From positions 1 through 36,950 of the IMG/VR virus record IMGVR_UViG_3300035070_001339: 36,950 nucleotides of DNA, one strand, 5' to 3'. The stretch comes from a virus. Within the stretch, counting starts at the first letter, position 1, and each line of letters opens with the position of its first letter. Shown here in pieces: positions 24,751 through 31,728 of this stretch. The translations under genes were made by a program, and so were the position numbers. The notes below the pieces were generated by a model. The model was given only the letters and a program-made list of their open reading frames with translations, did no database searches and had not been told where the DNA came from.

Positions 24751-24766
24751 GGAGGCTTACGCCTCC
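24751..24766 (-). other. GC-rich stem-loop between first and second early genes
   Basis: GGAGGC and GCCTCC pair around a 4-base loop on either strand, with no U-run in the leftward direction. It lies right after the first early gene. It may be an RNA processing or pause site and is not a clear intrinsic terminator. Confidence 0.45.
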
Positions 24767-24774
24767 ATGATTGA

Positions 24775-25200
24775 TTAGTTGAATAATGCTTTCGCCATTG
24801 CTTTACGTTCTTTTCGTGTCTTGTTTGGTGTCACTTGTCTAACACTCAACACTTTGTGACGTCTGCCTCTTGTCCAGTCTTCGACTCTGCCGTTAACTAT
24901 TGAGGCGATGTGACCTCTAACCATTACAAAGTAAAAACCTTTCTGTACAGCAATATCACTCTCGATAGTGGCTATCGTTAAGGCACTCACCTGGACGGCT
25001 TCAATCTTAAAGCCTAGCGCATTGATTGCACATCTGATCCAAAACTCAGCCGAGCCTCCTCGATTCTTTCTGCCCTCGTTCTGTAGTGCCTTGTGTGCTA
25101 CCTTGTAAGGCACATCACACAGTATCGACACCGCCTTAACAGCACAGTCGTTACGCTCTCTCATCTGGCTAGATAACCTTTCAGCTTTTAAATAGTTCAT
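24775..25200 (-). CDS. Predicted papain-like cysteine protease, first early gene
   Basis: The 141-aa product has ERNDCAVKAVSILCDVPYK with a Cys at 19 in an N-D-C motif, then VRGHIASIVNGRVEDW with His97 and Asp108. This Cys-His-Asp order is that of papain-like (C39/NlpC-like) peptidases. I recall a family of small phage proteins with this arrangement. AAGGAG precedes the ATG. As the first gene of the leftward transcript it could cleave a host protein early in infection. Enzyme activity is a prediction. Confidence 0.6.
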   Translation of the reverse strand: MNYLKAERLSSQMRERNDCAVKAVSILCDVPYKVAHKALQNEGRKNRGGSAEFWIRCAINALGFKIEAVQVSALTIATIESDIAVQKGFYFVMVRGHIASIVNGRVEDWTRGRRHKVLSVRQVTPNKTRKERKAMAKALFN

Positions 25201-25395
25201 CGTACGTATTCTCCTTGATTAAAATTATTGTTTAACACCCTAGTAGTAAGGCGCTAAAGAATAATAGCTGATCCGCAGTGATTAATTTAACTAGAATGTA
25301 AACGATGGTAGTCTTACGCATCTGATCTGTAGCGGTCAGCTATTGGTGGGGTAACTAAGTACGCCCCTCTATCAACACTCTGCTTAATACAACCT

Positions 25396-25482
25396 TTAAT
25401 ACTTTACCCTTGCCTTACGTCTATTGAGTTCACCCCGTAAACACACCAAAACCCCGTACTCCTCAACTATATCTAGTATCAT
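25396..25482 (-). CDS. Possible leader peptide (28 aa)
   Basis: A short frame in the early leader starts at ATG 25482 and ends LNRRKARVKY. The ATG lacks a Shine-Dalgarno, but an in-frame TTG/GTG further on has GAGGAG upstream. It may be a leader peptide in the untranslated early RNA or chance. Confidence 0.3.
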   Translation of the reverse strand: MILDIVEEYGVLVCLRGELNRRKARVKY

Positions 25483-25569
25483 CAAGGGAAGTTAAACCAT
25501 GCTTTTGCGAACACCCCAAATCGTCAACTTATCAGTTACTATCCAGTGCTTGTATTACGCATCATGTCG

Positions 25570-25584
25570 AATTGTTAAAGAGCT
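25570..25584 (-). promoter_or_regulatory. rRNA-type boxA antitermination site in the early leader
   Basis: The minus strand reads AGCTCTTTAACAATT. The E. coli rrn boxA region is TGCTCTTTAACAATTT, so 14 bases (GCTCTTTAACAATT) agree. A stem-loop lies two bases upstream, as boxB does in rrn leaders. NusB-NusE (with SuhB in rrn) would be the expected readers. It is 370 bases before the first early start codon. Confidence 0.7.
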
Positions 25585-25585
25585 A

Positions 25586-25621
25586 ATCAACATACTGAAA
25601 GGCGTCTGCCGTTTCGTTGAT
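25586..25621 (-). other. Stem-loop upstream of boxA
   Basis: Minus strand ATCAAC ... GTTGAT closes the outer stem. The inner part GAAACGGC-AGAC-GCCTTTC pairs with one bulged C. Two bases separate it from boxA. It matches the boxB-boxA order of rRNA leaders. Confidence 0.65.
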
Positions 25622-25628
25622 GGTTATC

Positions 25629-25657
25629 ACAATACGAGATATCGTTATAATCGTAAA
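25629..25657 (-). promoter_or_regulatory. Candidate leftward early promoter
   Basis: Minus strand TTTACG, a 17-bp spacer and TATTGT, with a T-run upstream. Predicted start near 25622 puts the hairpin and boxA at the very 5' end of the RNA, which supports it. The hexamers match only four of six each. Confidence 0.45.
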
Positions 25658-25821
25658 CAAAAAACAGGTACGACCAGCTACAACCCGCTTGGTATCTACA
25701 TCCTAAATGTTTGGTGGTTATTATTTGTACAGGGTATTTATAGGTATATGTGTACAGTGTATAGGTGTAATGGCTTGGGTGTATTTGCTTGGATAGGTTG
25801 GTATAGGCTCCCTACTCCACA

Positions 25822-25843
25822 TTCTCACTTCATCTTGTGAGAA
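25822..25843. repeat. Inverted repeat / hairpin
   Basis: TTCTCAC (25822-25828) and GTGAGAA (25837-25843) pair perfectly around an 8-base loop on either strand. No U-run. Function unknown; it may be a protein binding site in the control region. Confidence 0.5.
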
Positions 25844-25908
25844 CGCATAGGAATTCCCCCAGAAAATCACTGGTCTGCTCATCAGAGGTCATACCAGATT
25901 TCTATATA

Positions 25909-25924
25909 GGGGACGGGGGTGGGG
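25909..25924 (+). other. G-rich run in the control region
   Basis: GGGGACGGGGGTGGGG lies in an AT-rich region. It has three runs of four or more G, one short of a standard three-tetrad quadruplex. Its role is unknown. Confidence 0.5.
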
Positions 25925-26078
25925 AATTTCTAGCCTAGAAGTACAGGTAGCCTCACAGATTTGCTAGAGGGTGAATTTGAAACTCCTTATAACGTTTATG
26001 AGTAAAAACCTTTGTTATTATTCCTAAAAAGTATGTCTAAATCTAACGCACAAGTGCATGATTTCTAAGACAATACTT

Positions 26079-26092
26079 CTAGAAAGTAATTA
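26079..26092 (+). repeat. CTAG-type unit upstream of the late promoter
   Basis: CTAGAAAGTAATTA is the same unit as at 23231 and 26157, preceded by AATACTT. It lies about 26 bases upstream of the late -35. Confidence 0.45.
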
Positions 26093-26117
26093 ATTAGTAC
26101 AAACCTATAAAAAGGTC

Positions 26118-26146
26118 TTGACATTTGTCTATAAATATGTTAAAAT
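26118..26146 (+). promoter_or_regulatory. Late rightward sigma70-type promoter
   Basis: TTGACA (26118-26123), a 17-bp spacer ending TGT, then TAAAAT (26141-26146). The -35 is perfect and the -10 extended. It drives terminase and all structural genes, starting about 26153. Confidence 0.88.
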
Positions 26147-26156
26147 CAAGCAACTT

Positions 26157-26183
26157 CTAGGGAGCACTCCTAGAGAATACTTC
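26157..26183 (+). repeat. Two CTAG-type units at the late transcription start
   Basis: CTAGGGAGCACTC (26157) and CTAGAGAATACTTC (26170) follow the late promoter at the same place as the pair after the orphan promoter. This suggests a shared operator. Confidence 0.6.
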
Positions 26184-26204
26184 TTATCTTTAAAGAGGTG
26201 TTTC

Positions 26205-26224
26205 AGGAGGAGGTTTCCACTCCT
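26205..26224 (+). other. Strong Shine-Dalgarno without start, inside a hairpin
   Basis: AGGAGGAGGT (26205-26214) has no start codon at a suitable distance. AGGAG pairs with CTCCT at 26220-26224. It is a ribosome-binding-like element of the late leader, possibly a decoy or target for an antisense RNA. Confidence 0.45.
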
Positions 26225-26289
26225 AAGAGTCCTTCCTAATTAAGTATATGTTAGTTGCCCCACAATATGCCTGTTAATCAGAGAACATT

Positions 26290-26688
26290 ATGTCAGAAGA
26301 AACAACACCTGTTAAGAAAAGAAGAGGTAGACCACCAAAGATAGCAGTAGCTGCTAAGACTGCTAACAAAGGTAATAGACCTGTAGGACGCCCTAAGGGT
26401 GATGCAGGTATTATTAACGAGTATAAGGCTAGAATGTTAGCGTCTCCTAAGAGTAAGAAGGTTTTAGAGACGATATTTGATGCAGCCTTAGACAATGAGC
26501 ATAAGAATCAAGCAGCAGCTTGGAAGCTTGTTATGGATAGGATTATTCCTGTTGCAGCCTTTGAGAAGGATGTAGTAGGTAACAGTGGTAAGAATGCTAT
26601 TCAGATTAATATTACAGGTGTAGGTGGAGAGACGACAGTAGTCTCAGGCAACGAGGATATAGTTGATGCAGAATACAAAGAAGAGTAA
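26290..26688 (+). CDS. Terminase small subunit candidate with AT-hooks
   Basis: The 132-aa product starts with two AT-hook motifs (KRRGRPPK and NRPVGRPKG), which bind the minor groove of AT-rich DNA. A helical middle (EYKARMLASPKSKKVLETIF) follows, then an acidic C-terminal tail. It is the first late gene and lies before lysozyme and the large terminase, as expected of TerS. It has no direct similarity that I can prove, so the call rests on place and composition. Confidence 0.65.
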   Translation: MSEETTPVKKRRGRPPKIAVAAKTANKGNRPVGRPKGDAGIINEYKARMLASPKSKKVLETIFDAALDNEHKNQAAAWKLVMDRIIPVAAFEKDVVGNSGKNAIQINITGVGGETTVVSGNEDIVDAEYKEE

Positions 26689-27148
26689 GCCAAAGACGTT
26701 ACACGGTATGGCTGCTATACGTGCAATAGAGGCTAAGGAGGGAGAACTGTCTCCTGAACAGCGTTATGTTGCATTAAAAGAAGGATACGTAGACGGAGAG
26801 TACCTCGACCATAAAGGCATCACTACTAAGGGTGTAGGTCAGACAGGTAAGTTTATGTATATGACATACAAAGAAGCATTCTCTATATTAGAAAAGGAGT
26901 GTGCTGAGAAGTTTATTCCTGCGTATCCTCTCCTATCTTCTGATATGCGTTGTGTCATTATGTCTGCATTCTATCGTGGAGATATACAGCAGTCTCCTAC
27001 ATTCAGACGCTTGTTTAATGAGCATCAGTATGAGAAGGCTGCTGCAGAGTTTCTTGACCATAAAGAATACAAGGCTAAGTCTACGCCTAAGCAGATAAAA
27101 CAAAGAATAAAAGAAGTGAGTGACTGTATTCTTGAGCATGTTCTATGA
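26666..27148 (+). CDS. GH24 lysozyme (T4-lysozyme-like endolysin)
   Basis: The start at ATG 26666 overlaps the TerS-like gene. The catalytic pattern is KEGYVDGEYLDHKGITTKG with Glu39, Asp48 and Thr54, spaced 9 and 15 as Glu11, Asp20 and Thr26 in T4 lysozyme. The enzyme cleaves the MurNAc-GlcNAc bond of peptidoglycan. There is no signal peptide, so a holin must release it (the candidate is at 1331). Its place between terminase subunits is unusual. Its stop overlaps the TerL start. Confidence 0.88.
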   Translation: MQNTKKSKPKTLHGMAAIRAIEAKEGELSPEQRYVALKEGYVDGEYLDHKGITTKGVGQTGKFMYMTYKEAFSILEKECAEKFIPAYPLLSSDMRCVIMSAFYRGDIQQSPTFRRLFNEHQYEKAAAEFLDHKEYKAKSTPKQIKQRIKEVSDCILEHVL

Positions 27149-28404
27149 CTCAGTTGAATGTAGAACTCCTCGACTGGCAACAGGAAGTGTTCAACTCCCC
27201 TACACGGTTTAAAGTAGTTGCAGCAGGAAGACGGTGTGGTAAGAGTAGACTAGCTGCATGGACTATGATTATTCGTGCATTACAGGCTGAGAAGTGTACC
27301 GTATTCTACGTAGCCCCTACACAGGGTCAGGCTCGTGACATTATGTGGTCTTTGCTTGAAGAACTTGTGCATCCTATATTACAGAGTAAGCATGTTAACA
27401 ACATGGAGATGAAGCTGATAAATGGCTCACGCATATTGTTAAAGGGTGCTGATAGACCGGACACGATGCGTGGTGTGTCTCTCGAATACTTAGTAATGGA
27501 TGAGTATGCAGATATGAAGCAGCAGGTGTGGGAAGAGATTCTTCGTCCTGCGTTAGCTGATAGAAAGGGTGATGCCTTGTTCATAGGTACACCTAAAGGA
27601 CGTAACCACTTCTACGATTTATATGTATATGCAGACCAGTCTGAAGACGATAGCTATCAATCGTGGCATTACACATCCTACGATAACGAGAAGCTAGACC
27701 CTGATGAAATCAACCTAGCTAAAAAGTCCATGTCTTCTTATGCGTTTAGACAAGAATTCCTTGCATCTTTTGAAGCGTTAGGCTCTGAGATATTTAAAGA
27801 AGACTGGATAAACTTTGATGACGAGTCTCCGGACATTGGTGAATACTACATTGCTATCGATTTAGCAGGTTATGTTGATACATCGTCCACGTCTAAAAAG
27901 AATAAGAGACTGGATAACACCTCTATTTGTGTAGCTAAAGTCAGTGAGAACGGATGGTGGATAGCAGATATTATATACGGACGATGGACTCTAGATGAGA
28001 CAGCAGAAAAGATATTTAAAGCTGTAGAGAAGTATCGTCCTATATCTGTAGGAATAGAAAGGGGTATATCAAAGCAAGCTGTTATGTCCCCATTACAGGA
28101 TATGATGCGTAAATCTAATAGATTCTTCCGAGTTGAAGAACTTACGCATGGTAACAAGAATAAAGTTGATAGGATTGTGTGGGCGTTACAAGGACGCTTT
28201 GAGCATGGCACAATAACTTTAAAGACAGGAGATTGGAATAGTGAGTTTCTCGACCAGCTGTTTCAGTTTCCAAATCACTTAGTGCACGATGACTTGGTGG
28301 ATTCTTTGGCGTATATAGACCAACTAGCACAAGTTGCCTATCATACTGATTTAATTGAACTCGAAGAGGACTACGAGCCTCTTGATATTATAGCAGGGTA
28401 TTAA
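27145..28404 (+). CDS. Terminase large subunit
   Basis: The 419-aa product has Walker A AGRRCGKS (residues 27-34), Walker B YLVMDEYADM near 117, the coupling motif FIGTPKG near 150, and nuclease acidic sites AIDLAG near 236 and HDDLVDSLAY near the C terminus. It packs DNA with ATP and cuts concatemers. It is a little shorter than T7 gp19 (586 aa) but has both domains. Its ATGA start overlaps the lysozyme stop. Confidence 0.95.
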   Translation: MTQLNVELLDWQQEVFNSPTRFKVVAAGRRCGKSRLAAWTMIIRALQAEKCTVFYVAPTQGQARDIMWSLLEELVHPILQSKHVNNMEMKLINGSRILLKGADRPDTMRGVSLEYLVMDEYADMKQQVWEEILRPALADRKGDALFIGTPKGRNHFYDLYVYADQSEDDSYQSWHYTSYDNEKLDPDEINLAKKSMSSYAFRQEFLASFEALGSEIFKEDWINFDDESPDIGEYYIAIDLAGYVDTSSTSKKNKRLDNTSICVAKVSENGWWIADIIYGRWTLDETAEKIFKAVEKYRPISVGIERGISKQAVMSPLQDMMRKSNRFFRVEELTHGNKNKVDRIVWALQGRFEHGTITLKTGDWNSEFLDQLFQFPNHLVHDDLVDSLAYIDQLAQVAYHTDLIELEEDYEPLDIIAGY

Positions 28405-28405
28405 T

Positions 28406-30472
28406 ATGCAAGATAACGAATATATGAGTGGCACTTTAGAAGGTTGGGTGTTAGACAAGTGTGAAGAATGGCGTGACCATTATGAATCAAACTATGAAGC
28501 AAGACACCAAGAGTACTTCCGCTTATGGCGTGGTATCTGGGATAGTGGTGACACTGTTCGTGACAGCGAGCGTAGCCGTCTTATTGCTCCTGCTTTACAG
28601 CAAGCCGTTGAAAGCTCTGTTGCGGAAGTGGAAGAAGCAACTTTCGGTCGTGGTAAGTGGTTTGATATTAAAGATGACAAAATGGATCAAAACCCATTAG
28701 ACATCGAAAACATCAAAGGTCAATTACTAGAAGACTTCGGTTTCACTAAAACCCGTAAGAATGTTGCAGAGTGTATTCTCAATGCAGCTATCTATGGTAC
28801 AGGTATTGGTGAACTAGTTATCGAAGAAGTTAAAGAGATGCGCCCTGCAACACAGCCTATTATGGACGGTGCTATGCAAGCTGTGGGTGTTAATATTGAA
28901 GATAGGTTTGTTGTTAAACTCAACCCAGTACTTCCACAAAACTTCCTAGTAGACCCTGTAGCAACTTCTGTTGAAGACGCGTTAGGTGTAGTGGTTGACC
29001 AGTTTGTACCTACACATCAAGTAGAGATGATGCAAGAACAAGGCATCTATCGAGACGAAGAGATTGGAACTGCATCACCTAATTCAGACTTAGAAGCTGA
29101 CCCTGAGTTAGCACACTACGCTGACGATAAAGTTCGACTAACTAAGTACTACGGTTTAGTACCACGAGACTTGTTTGAAGAAGCGGTTACCATGGAGTCT
29201 GACGAAGACGAAGAAGTGATAACATTTAACGATGGCGATGATAAAGAAAGTAAGTACATTGAAGCAGTAGTTATACTAGCTAACGGTGTACTAATGAAAG
29301 TTGAAGAAAACCCTTACATGATGCAAGACCGTCCTATTGTTGCATTCCCTTGGGATGTTGTACCTAATCGATTCTGGGGACGTGGTGTTTGTGAGAAGGG
29401 CTACAACAGCCAGAAAGCCCTCGACACGGAACTTAGAGCACGTATTGATGCCCTAGCACTAACTATCCATCCAATGATGGCTGTGGACGCCTCACGGCTT
29501 CCTAGAGGCATGAAGCCTGAAGTACGTCCGGGTAAAATGTTTCTTACTAACGGTAACCCATCTGAAGTGTTGCAACCATTTAACTTCGGTAATGTATCTC
29601 AAGTGACATTTGCTCAGGCAGGACAACTAGAGCGTATGGTACAACAGTCAACTGGTGCTGTAGATTCTACTGGTGTAGCCGGTGGAGTAAACGGTGAAGC
29701 TACGGCTGCAGGTATTAGTATGTCTTTAGGTGCTATTATCAAGCGTCATAAGCGTACTCTTATTAACTTCCAAGAAATGTTCCTGATTCCTATGGTACAG
29801 AAGACAGCTTGGCGTTACATGCAGTACACTCCTGATTTATACCCTGCACAAGACTTTAAGTTTGTTCCTACTTCAAGTTTAGGAATGATGGCTCGTGAGT
29901 ATGAAGTGACACAGCTTGTTCAATTGTTACAAACAATGCCAGCTGATAGTCCAACATATCCAATGCTGATTGAAAGTATTATCGAGAACATGAACTTGTC
30001 TAATCGAGAAGAGATGATTCAGATGATGCGTCAGGCGCAACAGCAAACTCCTGAACAACAGCAAATGGCTCAGATGCAACAACAACTTGCACAACAGCAA
30101 GCTCAATTGCAATTAGCTAAAGACCAAGCTACAGCGTCAGCACTACAAGCGCAAGCAGCTGAAGCAAATGCACGAGCAGGTAAGTACAATGTTGAAGCTC
30201 AGGTTGAGCAGTATAATGCTGAGACCCAACGTATTAAAGCTGTGTCTACTAACATAGACCAAGGTGATGCGGACGACAAAGAGTTTGAAAAACGTATGAA
30301 GCTTGCAGAGCTAACTCTGAAGAAACAACGTCAAGATTCTGACATTGCACAGAAGAGTGCTCAAACTGCACAAACTGTTCAAGAAGTAGCACAACCTAGT
30401 GAGCAAGAAGCTCAGATGATGGCTATGATGGCACAACAAACCGGTAACATGGGTGGTCAAGAAAGTCAATAA
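28406..30472 (+). CDS. Portal protein (T7 gp8-like head-tail connector)
   Basis: The 688-aa product begins with the helical region typical of podovirus portals (WVLDKCEEWRDHYESNYEAR then HQEYFRLWRGIWD), has a core with PIVAFPWDVVPNRFWGRGVC and ALDTELRARIDALAL, and a Gln-rich C-terminal coiled coil from about residue 545. It forms the dodecameric ring where DNA enters the head. It follows TerL directly. T7 gp8 is 536 aa; the extra length is the Gln/Ala tail. Confidence 0.92.
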   Translation: MQDNEYMSGTLEGWVLDKCEEWRDHYESNYEARHQEYFRLWRGIWDSGDTVRDSERSRLIAPALQQAVESSVAEVEEATFGRGKWFDIKDDKMDQNPLDIENIKGQLLEDFGFTKTRKNVAECILNAAIYGTGIGELVIEEVKEMRPATQPIMDGAMQAVGVNIEDRFVVKLNPVLPQNFLVDPVATSVEDALGVVVDQFVPTHQVEMMQEQGIYRDEEIGTASPNSDLEADPELAHYADDKVRLTKYYGLVPRDLFEEAVTMESDEDEEVITFNDGDDKESKYIEAVVILANGVLMKVEENPYMMQDRPIVAFPWDVVPNRFWGRGVCEKGYNSQKALDTELRARIDALALTIHPMMAVDASRLPRGMKPEVRPGKMFLTNGNPSEVLQPFNFGNVSQVTFAQAGQLERMVQQSTGAVDSTGVAGGVNGEATAAGISMSLGAIIKRHKRTLINFQEMFLIPMVQKTAWRYMQYTPDLYPAQDFKFVPTSSLGMMAREYEVTQLVQLLQTMPADSPTYPMLIESIIENMNLSNREEMIQMMRQAQQQTPEQQQMAQMQQQLAQQQAQLQLAKDQATASALQAQAAEANARAGKYNVEAQVEQYNAETQRIKAVSTNIDQGDADDKEFEKRMKLAELTLKKQRQDSDIAQKSAQTAQTVQEVAQPSEQEAQMMAMMAQQTGNMGGQESQ

Positions 30473-30477
30473 ATATC

Positions 30478-30506
30478 TTGACTTTTTTATACTTTTATGT
30501 TATACT
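30478..30506 (+). promoter_or_regulatory. Rightward promoter for scaffold and capsid genes
   Basis: TTGACT (30478-30483), a 17-bp spacer ending TGT, then TATACT (30501-30506). Same design as the other two promoters, in the gap between portal and the 80-aa gene. Confidence 0.85.
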
Positions 30507-30545
30507 CGGGCACAATTATACAGTCATCCCTTATAAGGAGGAAAA

Positions 30546-30788
30546 ATGACTAAAGATGAAGAGATTTATTACAACAATTATTTTGAGCTGTTTGGAAGTA
30601 GTGGATGGGTTCAACTCTTAGATGAGTTAAAAGACCGTGAAGCTACTTATGACTTGGCTTATATATCTGATGAGCGAACCCTTTACCAAGCTAAAGGTGA
30701 ACTCGGCATCTTACGTATGCTATTGAACTTTGAGCAATTCATTGAGCAAGGCTACGAAAGCGCTCCTAGCGAGCAAAACAACGTCTAA
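30546..30788 (+). CDS. Hypothetical small protein (80 aa)
   Basis: AAGGAGGA precedes the ATG, a very strong Shine-Dalgarno. The product is helical and acidic: LFGSSGWVQLLDELKDREAT, YLSDERTLYQAKGELGILRM, and ends EQNNV. Similar small proteins between portal and scaffold exist in marine podoviruses. It lies first after the strong promoter, so it is likely abundant. Function unknown. Confidence 0.75.
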   Translation: MTKDEEIYYNNYFELFGSSGWVQLLDELKDREATYDLAYISDERTLYQAKGELGILRMLLNFEQFIEQGYESAPSEQNNV

Positions 30789-30859
30789 TTAATCTCGTGG
30801 GCTAGAGACTTAGACATTTTAATTTTCCACAATACTGAATAAGTACGGAGATTCACAAT

Positions 30860-31702
30860 ATGGCAAACGAACATGATAGTCGTTTAGAAGACGAAACAAT
30901 TGACGAAATCGTAGAATTTGAAGAATCCACTCCAGCAGAGGACAACTCTAAAAAAGGATACGAAGACTATGTAGCACAACAACAGAAAGAAGAAGTTGTT
31001 GAAGAGACAGTCGAAGAAGAAGAAGTACCTGATAAGTATCGCAACAAAAGTATTCAGGACATTGTTGCAATGCACCAGAATGCTGAGAAGTTATTAGGTA
31101 AGCAATCTTCTGAGGTTGGCGAGTTACGTAAAGTTGTTGATGACTTCATACAAACACAAACTGTCGCACAACAAAAACAAGCCCCAGTACAAGAAGAAGA
31201 TTTTAACGAATTGGATTTCTTTGAGAACCCTGCTAAAGCAGTTAATGCTTTGCTGGAGAATCACCCTAGCGTAAAACAAAGTAAGGAAATGGCATCTAGG
31301 TTTGCACAGCAAGAAGCTGTATCTAAACTTAGAAGCAATCACCCAGACTACACTTCTATCATTGGTGACCAGAAGTTTTTAGATTGGGTTGGTGCTAGCA
31401 AGATCCGAACTAACTTATTACGTCAGGCTGATGCTTACGACTTTGATAGTGCAGATGAACTATTTAGTCTTTGGAAAGACCGTCAATCGTTAGTTAACGA
31501 GACTGTTAAGACAGAGACACAAGCCCGTAAGCAATCGGTTAAAAACGGCTCTACCGGTAATGTACGTGGAAGCAGTGAACAACCAAGACGTAAAGTCTAC
31601 AGACGTGCTGATATTGTAGAACTTATGACTAAAGACCCAGAACGTTATCAGTCAATGGCTAGTGAAATCCGCCAAGCCTACGCTGAAAACAGGGTTAAAT
31701 AA
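30860..31702 (+). CDS. Scaffolding protein candidate (T7 gp9-like)
   Basis: The 280-aa product is very acidic in the first 65 residues (DEIVEFEESTPAEDNSKKGY ... EEEEVPDKY), then helical, with a basic C-terminal end (QPRRKVYRRADIVELMTKDP). An acidic N part and a basic C-terminal helix that binds coat protein are typical of scaffolds. It lies directly before the capsid gene, as in T7 genes 9 and 10. No sequence identity was tested. Confidence 0.75.
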   Translation: MANEHDSRLEDETIDEIVEFEESTPAEDNSKKGYEDYVAQQQKEEVVEETVEEEEVPDKYRNKSIQDIVAMHQNAEKLLGKQSSEVGELRKVVDDFIQTQTVAQQKQAPVQEEDFNELDFFENPAKAVNALLENHPSVKQSKEMASRFAQQEAVSKLRSNHPDYTSIIGDQKFLDWVGASKIRTNLLRQADAYDFDSADELFSLWKDRQSLVNETVKTETQARKQSVKNGSTGNVRGSSEQPRRKVYRRADIVELMTKDPERYQSMASEIRQAYAENRVK

Positions 31703-31728
31703 CTTAATCTTATTATAGGAAACCTAAA

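Larger units (their letters stand above)
25201..26289. promoter_or_regulatory. Divergent control region with no clear long gene
   Basis: About 1.1 kb between the leftward and rightward units. It holds, from left to right, the early leader (possible mini-ORF), boxA with a stem-loop, a candidate leftward promoter, hairpin 25822-25843, a G-rich run, CTAG-type units and the late promoter. A 113-aa frame on the plus strand at 25499-25840 looks spurious. Physical genome ends could also lie here, but I see no direct repeat to prove it. Confidence 0.8.

Noticed and set aside
25499-25840. 113-aa frame on the plus strand in the control region
   Set aside because: No proper Shine-Dalgarno, no promoter before it, odd amino-acid mix (many Tyr, Trp, Cys), and it runs opposite to boxA and the early leader. 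Most likely chance.
25870-25905. CTGATGAG on the minus strand, like a hammerhead ribozyme core
   Set aside because: A short stem follows, but the required GAAA core and stem III with a cleavage site are missing.
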